Below are positions 7,226-16,660 of a stretch of DNA of 49,998 nucleotides, in pieces; positions within the stretch are counted from its first letter, which is position 1; each line of letters opens with the position of its first letter. The notes below the pieces were generated by a model, which saw only the letters and a program-made list of their open reading frames with translations, was not told the origin of the DNA and did no database searches. The position numbers were made by a program, and so were the translations under genes. The stretch covers positions 1-49,998 of the forward strand of contig CAZNNL010000006.1 in assembly GCA_964574395.1 (NCBI GenBank). Direction: 5' to 3'. Origin of the DNA: JAXGQD01 sp964574395. GTDB lineage: Bacteria > Bacillota > Clostridia > Saccharofermentanales > Fastidiosipilaceae.

Positions 7226-8611
7226 CTATTTCTTATTCTTCTTATCTTTTTTCGGTTGAACAAAAACAGCTGATTCCAAAGAAAGATCTGGGTCTGCTTT
7301 AACTTCATCTATCAAAGAGTGCAGGGCTGCCTTAGACAAGGGGTGCGGCTTGAGATTTTCGCGCAAAAGATAACGCTCCACATCCTTCAAACAGGCTAAG
7401 GTAGCGGCGTTGAGGTGACGGCGACTAAGTTTTCTAATATGCTCCAAATCCTTAAACGTGCGACCTGGCTCAATTTTATCGGCTAAAAACAGAATTTTTT
7501 CTAACTGGCTAGGGTGCTCATGTAGCGTGGTGTGGTAGTAAATTGCAGATTTAATATCAGGGTCAGAAAGTCCAAATAGCTTTTCGACGAGCCCTGCGCC
7601 TGCTGGTCCATGCAAGATGGCGGGGTTGAGCTTGCCGTATTTTGCCCTTTGGTTTTTGGGAACTAAAAATAGTAAATCTTCGCGACTTAGTTCTTTGGCT
7701 GCATCGTGCGTCAGTGCGGCTAAGGCAGCTTTATCCGGGTCAACAGAAAAACGCAGAGCCATCTCCACCGCTGTAAATAGAGTGTTCCAGGAATGAATCA
7801 AGCGCTTGCGACTAATCAAACTGAAAAGCTTGCGTTCGATATCCACCAGCATATCTTGCGTTTCTGGTTTTAAAGCTGTGAGCAGCACTTCTTTTAAATA
7901 GATTTCATTCGTGCGAACAAATTCGACAGCTTTTGGATCAAGCCACTTATCCCATTGCCCAATGGCCTTGTCTGGAATACTTGCATCTAAAAATTCTATG
8001 TACTTTAATTCTCTACCTGGCTCTGAGGCGAGATAATTAAACACCAATTGACAGCGTTCTTCATACAAAGCGCGCTTCTCGATGCGCACAGCCCTACGGA
8101 TGCGTGTCGAAGAAATCGGCAGCTGTGGTTCGTCTATTAGCAAAATCTGTGCGTCATACTTTTCTTGAAGTTGAGCCGCTTGTTGCTTAACCTCTAGGAT
8201 ATTGTCTTCGGGGCGTTTTGCAATTAATAAGATCGTTTTTTTCAGCAGCTTCTCTGGTTCTTTCCAATCTAAAATACTGAATAAGACATCGGAGCCGTAA
8301 ATCAGCGCGATGCGCTCATCGCCACCTTGGACATCCGCCAAAGCCTCGACTGTATCTATGGTATAGCTATCCTCATCTCGGAGAATCTCCATGTCAGACA
8401 GCATTGTATGGACAAGTGGCTTCAGACTACGCTTGCAAAGCTCGTAGCGGTATATAGCAGGCGATACTACTTGATCTTTTTTATGGTAAGGAGAACCAGC
8501 AGGCATAACTACGGTCGCATCCAGTTGCGCCCTACGCATGGCACTCTCCAAGAGTGTTATATGTCCTTTATGTATCGGGTCAAAAGTGCCGCCTAACAAA
8601 CCTACTTGCAT
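7226..8611 (-). CDS. nadD: Fused nicotinate-nucleotide adenylyltransferase and YqeK HD hydrolase
   Basis: The 461-residue protein joins two enzymes that are usually separate neighbours. Residues 1 to about 240 are NadD, which makes deaminated NAD: GGTFDPIHKGH at 7-17 is the nucleotidyl-transfer motif and ISSTRIR at 166-172 is the second signature. About 45 extra residues separate ISSTR from the usual NadD end (LDPKAVEFVRTNEIYL). Residues 250-440 are YqeK, an HD-domain diadenosine tetraphosphatase, with His273, HD at 302-303, YYHTTLH and LADKIEPGR. The C-terminus is Lys-rich. ATG at 8611 follows AAGGA. It lies 12 bp after purD, so it is probably in the purine operon. Confidence 0.93.
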   Translation of the reverse strand: MQVGLLGGTFDPIHKGHITLLESAMRRAQLDATVVMPAGSPYHKKDQVVSPAIYRYELCKRSLKPLVHTMLSDMEILRDEDSYTIDTVEALADVQGGDERIALIYGSDVLFSILDWKEPEKLLKKTILLIAKRPEDNILEVKQQAAQLQEKYDAQILLIDEPQLPISSTRIRRAVRIEKRALYEERCQLVFNYLASEPGRELKYIEFLDASIPDKAIGQWDKWLDPKAVEFVRTNEIYLKEVLLTALKPETQDMLVDIERKLFSLISRKRLIHSWNTLFTAVEMALRFSVDPDKAALAALTHDAAKELSREDLLFLVPKNQRAKYGKLNPAILHGPAGAGLVEKLFGLSDPDIKSAIYYHTTLHEHPSQLEKILFLADKIEPGRTFKDLEHIRKLSRRHLNAATLACLKDVERYLLRENLKPHPLSKAALHSLIDEVKADPDLSLESAVFVQPKKDKKNKK

Positions 8612-8623
8612 ACTAACTTGTCC

Positions 8624-9889
8624 TTATCTTTTACCCCCGATGTCACGGCGGTAGTGCATTCCATCAAAATGAATACATTCAACTGCAGCGTAGGCCTTAT
8701 CTTGCGCAGCCGCTACGTCTTGCCCCTGTGCCACTACGGCCAAAACGCGCCCGCCAGCAGTCACAAAGCTATCCTTCTCCTCAGACCATTTTGTGCCTGC
8801 ATGAAAAACCATTGCGCCCGTCTCCTCAGCAGCCTCAATTCCACGGATCTCCAAACCCTTGGGATAGTCTCCAGGGTAGCCTTCCGAAGCAAGGACAACG
8901 CAGCACGAGGCTTGGTTTTGCCACGCAATTTCCACTTCGTCCAATCGTTCGTCAATGATGGCTTCGAAAATCTCAAGCAAGTCTGTTTTTAATAATGGCA
9001 AAACCGTCTCCGCCTCCGGATCCCCAAAGCGCGCATTATACTCAATCACTTTCGGACCGTCTGCCGTGAGCATCAAACCAAAATAAATTACACCTTTAAA
9101 AGGATAGCCATTCTCGGCCATCTGTTCCAGCGTCGCTTTAAAAATGCGTTCGTCTAGGTCCGCCGCTTCTGAAGCACTAAAGACGGCACCGGGGCTAATA
9201 ACGCCCATGCCACCTGTATTCAGGCCAAGATCCCCATCGAGAGCGCGTTTGTGATCGCGGGAGTTCGGGAGGAGTTTGTAGGTTTTGCCATCCGTAAACG
9301 CCATCACCGTAAGTTCCGGACCGGTCAAAAATTCTTCGACCAAAACTTCTGAACCCGCCGCTCCAAAAGCCTTCTCTTGCATTAAGCTATGCACAGCCTC
9401 TAGGGCCTCCTCACGCGTTTGGCAGATAAAAACACCTTTCCCAAGCGCCAAACCATCTGCCTTGATGACGGTCGGAATGGGAGCGGTTTTTAGGTATTCC
9501 AGGGCTGCTGCGTAATCACTAAACTGCGCATAGGTTGCGGTAGGAATGCCTCTTTGCTGCATAAGTTCTTTGGCAAAACCTTTACTCGCCTCGATTCTCG
9601 CCGCTGCCTTACTCGGACCAAAAGCCCTGACACCCAGCGCTTCCAGTCGGTCTACCAAACCCATGGCCAAAGGATCATCGGGCGCGACAACCACCAAATC
9701 AAAAGTTTCCGCTTCGACAAATGCGCAAATACCTTCGATGTCTGTCGCGGCAAGCGGCACAAGTTTGGCATAAGCCGCAATGCCTGCGTTTCCGGGCGCG
9801 CAGTAGAGTTCCTTGACGCGGCTGCTTTCTTTTAGTTTACGGCAGATGACAGCTTCCCGGCCGCCACCACCTATGACAAGAATTTTCAT
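8624..9889 (-). CDS. purD: Phosphoribosylamine-glycine ligase (GAR synthetase)
   Basis: PurD joins glycine to phosphoribosylamine, the second step of purine synthesis, using ATP. It is 421 residues, the normal length. Residues 1-10 (MKILVIGGGGRE) are the family N-terminus. The ATP-grasp domain includes KADGLALGKGV, VEEFLTGPELTVMAF and GVIYFGLM...VIEYNARFGDPE, which carry the ATP- and metal-binding residues. AAGGAG sits before the ATG. It starts 10 bp after purH and ends 12 bp before nadD. Two TGGCAAAA-type octamers in the gene encode Phe-Ala-Lys and Leu-Pro, in different frames. Confidence 0.97.
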   Translation of the reverse strand: MKILVIGGGGREAVICRKLKESSRVKELYCAPGNAGIAAYAKLVPLAATDIEGICAFVEAETFDLVVVAPDDPLAMGLVDRLEALGVRAFGPSKAAARIEASKGFAKELMQQRGIPTATYAQFSDYAAALEYLKTAPIPTVIKADGLALGKGVFICQTREEALEAVHSLMQEKAFGAAGSEVLVEEFLTGPELTVMAFTDGKTYKLLPNSRDHKRALDGDLGLNTGGMGVISPGAVFSASEAADLDERIFKATLEQMAENGYPFKGVIYFGLMLTADGPKVIEYNARFGDPEAETVLPLLKTDLLEIFEAIIDERLDEVEIAWQNQASCCVVLASEGYPGDYPKGLEIRGIEAAEETGAMVFHAGTKWSEEKDSFVTAGGRVLAVVAQGQDVAAAQDKAYAAVECIHFDGMHYRRDIGGKR

Positions 9890-9899
9890 GTGTAGCTCC

Positions 9900-11477
9900 T
9901 TAGTGGCGGAAATGTCTTTTGCCAGTAAAAATCATGGCAATGCCTAGTTCGTCACAGGCTGCAATAGATTCTTTGTCGCGCAAAGAACCGCCTGGTTGCA
10001 CAATACAGGTAATCCCGAAGTCATGTGCCAGTCGCACGCAATCGTCAAAGGGGAAGAACGCATCAGAGGCAAGGACCGCGCCCTTCGCTTTTTCGCCCGC
10101 CATTTTGCCAGCAATTTCAACAGCACCCACGCGGTTAACTTGACCAGGTCCAATGCCAATAGTCTGACGATTTTTGACCATAGCAATACCGTTTGACTTC
10201 ACCATCTTCACGACCTGCATCCCGAAGTAGGCGTCCTGCAACTGCGCGGACGTAGGCTGCGCTTGTGTAACGATCTGTACATCCGCTTCGTCGTAAACAT
10301 CTACATCGGCCTCTTGTACGAGCAGGCCACCAAAAACTGCCTTGTAAGCTAGTAATCCCGTGGGGTAGTCGTTAGCAAGTTCGGGCAAGGCAAGCAGGCG
10401 TAGGTTTTTCTTTTTGGCAAAAACACTAATCGCTTCATCACTAAAGGAAGGAGCAATAATCACTTCGAGGAAAATCTCCGCCATTTTCTCTGCACTTGCG
10501 GCTGTGACTTCCCGATTCAGGGCCACGATTCCGCCGAAAACCGAAACAGGGTCCGCCTCATAGGCCAGATCCCAAGCTGTATCAATAGTCTCAGCGGAAG
10601 CCACACCACAAGGGTTTGCATGCTTTACACAGACGACGGTGGGGTCTGTGAAGCCTTGGAGTGCTTCCATGGCTGCAGCGGTGTCAGAAATATTGTTGTA
10701 AGACAGTTCTTTGCCTTGGATTTGTGTCGCCTCAGAGATAGCGCCAGATTTTGGAAGGCTTTCACGATAGAAGCTGGCCTTTTGATGACCATTTTCACCG
10801 TAGCGTAGGCTCTGGACTTTTTCATACGTGAGGCTCAGTTTCTCAGGAAAACGCAAAGCTTCTTTTTGCTCAAGATCCAGCTCATCGAGCGCAGCCAACT
10901 GCTCTGCCATGTACTCAGAAACTAGTGCATCATATGCAGCGGTGTGTGCAAATACCTTCTGTGCCAATTTTTTTCTCGTAAGCAGGCTAGTATCGCCGCT
11001 TGCTTTGATTTCTGCCAAAACTGTTTCATAATCCGCTGCATCTACAACAACGGTGACGGCTGCGTGGTTTTTAGCACCAGAGCGAATCATGGTTGGTCCA
11101 CCAATATCAATCTGCTCCACACATTGCGCATACGTTTTATCTGCTTGCATAATTGTTTCTTTAAAGGGATAGAGATTAACAACAATCAGGTCTATCGGTT
11201 TAATATCCATCGAAGCGATAAAATCCATGTGCTCATGTAAGTCGCGCCTAGCCAAGATGCCACCATGTACATGCGGGTCCAAAGTCTTCACGCGTCCGTC
11301 CAAACATTCAGGAAAACCTGTTACGTCTGAAATATCGATGACATGCAAGCCTTCGCTGCGTAGAAGCTCGGCGGTCCCACCCGTCGAAATGAGCTCTACC
11401 CCTAAAGCGCTTAAGGCTTTGGCAAAATCAGCCAACCCACTTTTGTCTGAAACACTTAACAACGCCCTTTTGATCAT
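9900..11477 (-). CDS. purH: Bifunctional AICAR formyltransferase / IMP cyclohydrolase
   Basis: PurH performs the last two steps to IMP. The 525-residue protein has the IMP cyclohydrolase domain first (MIKRALLSVSDKSGL, ISTGGTAELL, KTLDPHVHGGIL, NLYPF) and the formyltransferase domain second, with CVKHANPCGVA carrying the Lys-x-His catalytic residues, then GGIVALNREV, IGIGPGQVNRV and SDAFFPFDD. All parts are intact. It begins 26 bp after purN with GAGGGCAGG upstream. Three octamers encode Phe-Ala-Lys (twice) and Gly-Lys. Confidence 0.97.
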   Translation of the reverse strand: MIKRALLSVSDKSGLADFAKALSALGVELISTGGTAELLRSEGLHVIDISDVTGFPECLDGRVKTLDPHVHGGILARRDLHEHMDFIASMDIKPIDLIVVNLYPFKETIMQADKTYAQCVEQIDIGGPTMIRSGAKNHAAVTVVVDAADYETVLAEIKASGDTSLLTRKKLAQKVFAHTAAYDALVSEYMAEQLAALDELDLEQKEALRFPEKLSLTYEKVQSLRYGENGHQKASFYRESLPKSGAISEATQIQGKELSYNNISDTAAAMEALQGFTDPTVVCVKHANPCGVASAETIDTAWDLAYEADPVSVFGGIVALNREVTAASAEKMAEIFLEVIIAPSFSDEAISVFAKKKNLRLLALPELANDYPTGLLAYKAVFGGLLVQEADVDVYDEADVQIVTQAQPTSAQLQDAYFGMQVVKMVKSNGIAMVKNRQTIGIGPGQVNRVGAVEIAGKMAGEKAKGAVLASDAFFPFDDCVRLAHDFGITCIVQPGGSLRDKESIAACDELGIAMIFTGKRHFRH

Positions 11478-11503
11478 AATCCTGCCCTCTTCCCAGTTTT
11501 TGT

Positions 11504-12139
11504 TTAATTAACAATATTTGCTTTGCCATTTTCTATGATGATTTTGCCTCTTGTATAGAGGTCAACACATCTTGGCATTAACACCTGTTCTGCTTCTTCC
11601 ATGACGCGTTTTTGCAGCGTTTCTGCTGTATCATCTGCTAGTACTTCGACTGCCTTTTGGGCAACGATTGGCCCGTGGTCATAGGCTTCGTCTACAATAT
11701 GGACAGTTGCACCTGTAATCTTACAGCCGTATTCCAAAACTGCTTCGTGTGGTCGAATGCCATAGAATCCTTGCCCACCAAATGCCGGTAGCAAAGATGG
11801 ATGGATGTTCATGATGCGTCCTTGGTAGTGTTTGACGAAGCGCGGACCAAGTTTGGTGAGAAAGCCTGCCAGCACGATAAGGACATCACTGTCCCCTGCA
11901 CAGGCTTTATCTATTGCTTCAATCATAGCGAAATCGTAGTCATCTTGTGTTAAAAAGTCTTTACGTCTAATTACTTGACTGGGTATCTCTGCGCGGCTCG
12001 CACGTTCAAGTGCGTAAACTTTATCTCTAGAAGCGATCACTAAAACAGGTTCTGCCTCAGGTAAGCGCCCTTCTGCCTTAGCATCAATCAGACTTTGCAG
12101 GTTTGTACCGCCACCTGACACGCAAACGACTAATTTCAT
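11504..12139 (-). CDS. purN: Phosphoribosylglycinamide formyltransferase
   Basis: PurN transfers a formyl group from 10-formyltetrahydrofolate to GAR. It is 211 residues long. VCVSGGGTNLQSLIDA is the phosphate-binding loop. IMNIHPSLLPAFGG contains the catalytic Asn and His, and GATVHIVDEAYDHGPIVAQKAV supplies the catalytic Asp. The start codon overlaps the purF stop (ATGA), showing translational coupling in the purEFNHD order. Confidence 0.96.
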   Translation of the reverse strand: MKLVVCVSGGGTNLQSLIDAKAEGRLPEAEPVLVIASRDKVYALERASRAEIPSQVIRRKDFLTQDDYDFAMIEAIDKACAGDSDVLIVLAGFLTKLGPRFVKHYQGRIMNIHPSLLPAFGGQGFYGIRPHEAVLEYGCKITGATVHIVDEAYDHGPIVAQKAVEVLADDTAETLQKRVMEEAEQVLMPRCVDLYTRGKIIIENGKANIVN

Positions 12140-13587
12140 GCAGTGTAACCCTGTTCTTTAAGGTCAACTTTTTTAAGTTTATTTTCCTGTGCGCTAGGTA
12201 AACCCGCTGCATAGTTTCCTGTAAAGCACGATTGGCAATGTCCGATTGTTGTACCAGGCAAAGAATTCATCAAACCTTCAAGCGAAATAAATTCGATGCT
12301 ATCCGCCCCTATCATCTGAGCCAAGGCTTCTTTTGTCATGTTCGCGGCAGAGAGCTCTGTTTGCATCGGTGTATCCACACCATAAAAGCAGGGATAGCAG
12401 ACCGGCGGGGAAGCGACGCGCAGGTGTACTTCCGTTGCACCGGCATCGCGCAGCATCGTGACAACATGGCGGGTGGTAGTTCCCCTGACAATGGAATCGT
12501 CGACCATGACGAGCTTTTTGCCAGCGACAGAAGAACGCAAAGCAGAAAACTTCAAAGCCACCGCAAACTCACGTTGTAATTGTGTGGGTTGAATAAAAGT
12601 ACGACCAACGTAACGATTTTTCAAAATCCCTTGTTTGTAAGGTATGCCACTTTCTTCGGCAAAACCTTGCGCCGCCATCAGACCCGAATCGGGAGCACCA
12701 ATCACAATGTCCGCCTCAACCGGATGTTGACGCGCCAATTCACGCCCGGCTGCAATACGTGATTCATAGACATTACAACCATCAATCACGCTGTCCGGAC
12801 GCGCGAAATAGACAAACTCAAAGAGGCAGACCGAGCCCGCTTTTCGCGCCTCGATCTTTGATTGCTCGTTGATAAATTCACTTTTCACACCATCTTTTGA
12901 GATGCTAACAACTTCACCCGGATCCACATCGCGAACGAATTCGCCACCCAAAGCATCAATCGCGCAGCTCTCTGAAGCGAGAATATACTTATTGTCCACC
13001 TTACCAAGGCAGAGCGGCCTAATCCCTAAAGGGTCGCGGACTCCGATGATTTTCTCGTTGTTCATAATCGTCAGCGCGTAAGAACCTTTAAGCTCTGTCA
13101 TCATCAGGAAAATTGCATCTTCAATGCGGTCGGTCAGGATACTGTTGCGACCCAACATGGCAAGCATGACTTCTGCGTCTGAATTGGATTGGAATATTGC
13201 CCCTTGCTCTTCCATAGCGGAGCGCAATTCTTGAGCATTTGTTATCGTTCCGTTGTGCGCAAGAGCAATTTGTCCATTACGTGACTTGATGAGCATGGGC
13301 TGAGCGCAACTTAAACCTTCGCCACCTTGGCTAGGGTAACGCACGTGACCGATAGAAGATGAACCTTTCAGTACGTTGAGCGTCATCTCATCAAAAACTT
13401 CTACCACTAGTCCTTCTGCTCTATGATTAAAAATTGTTCCGTTATAGTTAACGGCGATACCAGCACTTTGTTGGCCTCGGTGTTGTAACGCAAAAAGCCC
13501 GAAATAGGCGGACCGTGCGGCATCCAAGGATTCCCCGCTAATATCGTACACGCCAAAAACACCACATGCTTCTTGAAGCTTTGCCAT
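12136..13587 (-). CDS. purF: Amidophosphoribosyltransferase, iron-sulfur type
   Basis: PurF makes phosphoribosylamine from PRPP and glutamine, the committed purine step. The protein has 483 residues. A seven-residue propeptide (MAKLQEA) precedes Cys8, the N-terminal glutaminase nucleophile in CGVFGVYD. The PRPP loop VMVDDSIVRGTT is intact. Cysteines in GSVCLFEF, PPVCYPCFYG and GHCQSCFTG match the ligands of the [4Fe-4S] cluster known in the Bacillus enzyme, so this should be the oxygen-sensitive form. It lies 28 bp after purE. Confidence 0.97.
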   Translation of the reverse strand: MAKLQEACGVFGVYDISGESLDAARSAYFGLFALQHRGQQSAGIAVNYNGTIFNHRAEGLVVEVFDEMTLNVLKGSSSIGHVRYPSQGGEGLSCAQPMLIKSRNGQIALAHNGTITNAQELRSAMEEQGAIFQSNSDAEVMLAMLGRNSILTDRIEDAIFLMMTELKGSYALTIMNNEKIIGVRDPLGIRPLCLGKVDNKYILASESCAIDALGGEFVRDVDPGEVVSISKDGVKSEFINEQSKIEARKAGSVCLFEFVYFARPDSVIDGCNVYESRIAAGRELARQHPVEADIVIGAPDSGLMAAQGFAEESGIPYKQGILKNRYVGRTFIQPTQLQREFAVALKFSALRSSVAGKKLVMVDDSIVRGTTTRHVVTMLRDAGATEVHLRVASPPVCYPCFYGVDTPMQTELSAANMTKEALAQMIGADSIEFISLEGLMNSLPGTTIGHCQSCFTGNYAAGLPSAQENKLKKVDLKEQGYTA

Positions 13588-13615
13588 AATTCTCCTTCGT
13601 AAATAGTTTATTTTA

Positions 13616-14122
13616 CTAATTCTTAAACTTTTCGTTGATTTTTTCTTCTAATTTGCGCGCTTTCACGCTGACTTGTTCGCTAAGTTCTACTTTGTAAGCC
13701 AGAAGTTTAGCACGTAATTCTTTATTTTCTACCGCTAAAATTTGCGCTGCAAGGATGGCTGCGTTAGCTGAGCCATTGATGGCAACGGTGGCAACAGGAA
13801 TGCCGGGGGGCATTTGCACTTCAGCCAAGAGGGCGTCTACACCGTTCAGTGCACCTGAACTGAGCGGAACTCCGATAACCGGAAGTACAGTAAAAGCAGC
13901 TAATACACCTGGCAAGTGCGCGGCTAAGCCAGCACCGGCGATGATGACACCGTACTCGGCGTCTGCTGCTGTCTTCGCTAATTCGGCCGCACGGTCTGGA
14001 CTACGATGGGCGGAACAGACGGTGGCGTCAAAATCGATGCCAAACTTTTGGAGATTCTTGAAACATGCCTCCATGGCTTCATAATCCGAATCGCTGCCCA
14101 TAATGATTAAAACTTTTTTCAC
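13616..14122 (-). CDS. purE: N5-carboxyaminoimidazole ribonucleotide mutase
   Basis: PurE moves the carboxyl group on AIR-derived N5-CAIR to give CAIR. From the GTG at 14122 it has 168 residues. The frame extends to 14158, but its upstream codons contain the GGAGGAAG ribosome site itself, so the GTG is the likely start. IIMGSDSDYEAM and CSAHRSPDRAAELA, then AGAGLAAHLPGVLA, are the substrate-binding loops. The C-terminus is a charged helix rich in Lys and Glu. No purK lies beside it. Confidence 0.95.
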   Translation of the reverse strand: MKKVLIIMGSDSDYEAMEACFKNLQKFGIDFDATVCSAHRSPDRAAELAKTAADAEYGVIIAGAGLAAHLPGVLAAFTVLPVIGVPLSSGALNGVDALLAEVQMPPGIPVATVAINGSANAAILAAQILAVENKELRAKLLAYKVELSEQVSVKARKLEEKINEKFKN

Positions 14123-14160
14123 GCTTTGCTTCCTCCGTGGGTGGCTTTGTTTTGCCAAAA

Positions 14161-15261
14161 TTATGCCTTCATAGATAAAAATGCGTTGATGAATCCGTCT
14201 AAATTTCCGTCCATGACAGCTTCTACGTCACCTTCTTCATAATTGCTGCGGTGATCTTTCACCATCGTGTAAGGGCAGAAAACGTAGGAACGAATCTGAC
14301 TGCCCCATGCAATATCCATCTGATTGCCCTTCAGGTCATCGATTTTTTCGAGGTGCGCTGCCTGTTGCATCGCAATCAAACGCGATTTGAGCATGGCCAT
14401 CGCCGTTTCACGGTTTTGGGTTTGTGAACGCTCCGCCTGACAGGAAACCACAACGCCTGTGGGGATATGCGTCAAACGCACCGCCGAGGACGTTTTGTTA
14501 ACGTGCTGACCACCGGCACCTGAGGCGCGGAAGACGTCCATTCTAATGTCGTCGGGTTTAATATCCACCTTTATCGTGTCGTCTAATTTTGGCAAAACCT
14601 CCACCGACGCAAAAGACGTATGACGACGCCCAGAAGAATCAAATGGTGAAATGCGCACCAGGCGATGCACGCCAATTTCCGAGCGCAAATAGCCATAGGC
14701 ATTCTCGCCACTCAGCATGATGGACACGGACTTGATACCCGCCTCATCCCCATCAAGGATATCGATTAACTTGACTTCGAAATCATTTTGCTCCGCCCAA
14801 CGCGTGTACATGCGATATAGCATTTCCGACCAATCCTGGGCCTCGGTGCCACCTGCGCCGGCATGAATGGTTAGGATTGCCGTCATGTCGTCGTATTCGC
14901 CAGTGAACAGCGTCTCTAAGCGGAGCTTTTCATACTGACTTTCAAGTTCAGCAAACTCTGCTTTAGCTTCTGCAAGTATTTCCAAGTCTTCTGCTTCATC
15001 GCCCAGTTCACAGAGCAAGATGAGGTCTTCTAAACCCTGCTCCAGCTTCTCAAATCGATTGATTTTTGTTTGGAAGTGCTTGAGTTGCGTTTGGATGCTT
15101 TGTGCTTTTTCTATGTCATCCCAGAAACCTGGCTCTTGTGCTCTGGCTTCAAGTTCGGCTAATTGGTCCCTTGTGCTTTCGATATGCAGGGCATCTTTCA
15201 GTAAGGCGAATGGTTCTTGCAGAGCTTGTGCACTCGCTTTTAATTGCTCAAATTCCAGCAT
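14161..15261 (-). CDS. prfB: Peptide chain release factor 2, without programmed frameshift
   Basis: RF2 terminates translation at UGA and UAA. From the ATG at 15261 (GAGGGG upstream) it has 366 residues. ISPFDSS contains the SPF stop-codon tripeptide, and ASGAGGQHVNKT contains the GGQ loop that triggers peptide release. The coding frame is continuous from the start, so the usual in-frame UGA and +1 frameshift near codon 26 is absent and RF2 does not regulate itself that way here. It ends 38 bp before purE and may drive the purine genes from a shared promoter. Confidence 0.96.
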   Translation of the reverse strand: MLEFEQLKASAQALQEPFALLKDALHIESTRDQLAELEARAQEPGFWDDIEKAQSIQTQLKHFQTKINRFEKLEQGLEDLILLCELGDEAEDLEILAEAKAEFAELESQYEKLRLETLFTGEYDDMTAILTIHAGAGGTEAQDWSEMLYRMYTRWAEQNDFEVKLIDILDGDEAGIKSVSIMLSGENAYGYLRSEIGVHRLVRISPFDSSGRRHTSFASVEVLPKLDDTIKVDIKPDDIRMDVFRASGAGGQHVNKTSSAVRLTHIPTGVVVSCQAERSQTQNRETAMAMLKSRLIAMQQAAHLEKIDDLKGNQMDIAWGSQIRSYVFCPYTMVKDHRSNYEEGDVEAVMDGNLDGFINAFLSMKA

Positions 15262-15387
15262 TTTGCCCCTCATTTCAAATAAAATAAAACAATAAATCAA
15301 ACTGTAGCGCTTTTGCTCTACAATTTGTATTACAGACTTAAGAGTTTAGTTGTTTGTAATTTCAAGCTTAATGAATCTTACTGCACT

Positions 15388-15417
15388 ATTATAGGAGTTT
15401 TAAGGCTCCTAGGTAAA
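15388..15417 (-). promoter_or_regulatory. Promoter candidate for prfB-pur operon
   Basis: The minus strand has TATAAT (15388-15393) with TTTACC (15412-15417) 18 bp upstream. A small stem, TAGGAG with CTCCTA, overlaps the spacer. The 211-bp gap 15262-15472 holds no gene. The leader before prfB would be about 120 nt. I saw no purine riboswitch core in it. Confidence 0.5.
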
Positions 15418-15472
15418 GGGCGCAAATGCACTATTTTCGTGTAGCTGCCTGCACCCTGCTTGTGCTCTTTGG

Positions 15473-16660
15473 TTAGTTGTTCTTCAAAACCTCAAGAAAT
15501 TCACCAAGTCTTAGCAAAGCCTCTTGCAATGTTTCAACCGATGATGCATAGCTGATGCGCACAAAGCCCTCACCGCAGTCACCAAAAGCATCTCCTGGCA
15601 CAATCGCCACTTTGTGTTCTTTCAGGAAGCGCTCGCAAAATTCTATCGAGCTAATGCCATAATCTCCGACATAAGGAAACATGTAAAAAGCACCAAGCGG
15701 TTCAAAAACTTTTACACCAAGCTTGATCAAGCCATTGTACAAGAGCCTACGCCGCATGTTATAGGCCTGCTGCATCTCGCGCACCGCATCTCCGCCATGT
15801 CTAAGCGCTTCTATCGCTGCGTATTGCGCAGTTGTCGGCGCACTCATGATGCCGTACTGATGAATTTTATTAATCGCCTCAGCAATTTCATGCTGCGCGC
15901 AGACATAGCCAATACGCCAACCCGTCATCGCAAAGGCTTTCGAAAAACCACTGACAATAATCGTGCGCTCGCGCAATTCCTCATAGTTTCCCAAAGAATA
16001 AAAACCTGCCGGAGCATAGGTCAACTCCGCATAGATTTCGTCACTCAAAATAACGAGTTCAGGGTATTCACGTATGATTGGCAAAAGCAAATCCAAATCA
16101 CGCTTCTCCATCACCCCACCCGTCGGATTATTTGGATAGGCCATAATCAACATTTTCGTTTTTGGACTGATCACTGATTTTAGTCGTTCAGGTGTGAGTT
16201 TAAAGGCATCTTCCGCTCTGAGCGCTAAAGGAACCGGAATCGCGCCCGCTAGCTCCACGCATGCTTTGTAAGCAACAAAGCTTGGCTCTGGCACGATGAC
16301 CTCATCGCCAGGATTGACGCAAGCTCTTATGGCCGCATCAATAGCTTCCGAACCGCCGACAGTCACGACTATCTCTGTGCGCGGTTCATAGTACATTTTG
16401 AAACGCCCTTCGAGATATTCCGAAATAGCTTGGCGTAAGTCCACCATCCCCTGATTAGCTGTGTAATGTGTATGTCCTTGTTCCAGGGAATAAATACCGG
16501 CTTCACGAATATTCCAGGGAGTAACAAAATCAGGCTCGCCAATAGATAGCGACAGCACTTGACCCTTTAGTTCATTGGCCATATCAAAAAAACGTCTGAT
16601 GCCGGAAGGTTTTAAATTAATAACGCGTTCGGAAAGAAAAGGATTGGGGACCTCACTCAT
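15473..16660 (-). CDS. Class I/II PLP aminotransferase (aspartate/aromatic type)
   Basis: This 395-residue enzyme has the fold type I aminotransferase landmarks: SIGEPDFVTPWNI near residue 38, YTANQG, VTVGGSEAID, YPNNPTGGV near 175, LSDEIYAEL, and SGFSKAFAMTGWRIG, where Lys241 binds pyridoxal phosphate. The C-terminal GEGFVRISYA carries the substrate-carboxylate Arg. The family includes aspartate and PatA-like aminotransferases, so the exact amino donor is open. Its start overlaps the stop of an Lrp-type regulator by 4 bp, which suggests that the regulator controls amino-acid metabolism through it. Confidence 0.9.
   Translation of the reverse strand: MSEVPNPFLSERVINLKPSGIRRFFDMANELKGQVLSLSIGEPDFVTPWNIREAGIYSLEQGHTHYTANQGMVDLRQAISEYLEGRFKMYYEPRTEIVVTVGGSEAIDAAIRACVNPGDEVIVPEPSFVAYKACVELAGAIPVPLALRAEDAFKLTPERLKSVISPKTKMLIMAYPNNPTGGVMEKRDLDLLLPIIREYPELVILSDEIYAELTYAPAGFYSLGNYEELRERTIIVSGFSKAFAMTGWRIGYVCAQHEIAEAINKIHQYGIMSAPTTAQYAAIEALRHGGDAVREMQQAYNMRRRLLYNGLIKLGVKVFEPLGAFYMFPYVGDYGISSIEFCERFLKEHKVAIVPGDAFGDCGEGFVRISYASSVETLQEALLRLGEFLEVLKNN

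Noticed and set aside
15262..15472. Purine riboswitch before the prfB-pur operon
   Set aside because: The conserved J-region bases and paired loops of a guanine/adenine aptamer are not visible; only a weak promoter is seen.
15614..16177. 187-codon ORF opposite the aminotransferase
   Set aside because: It is an antisense shadow of a well-conserved gene with no ribosome site.
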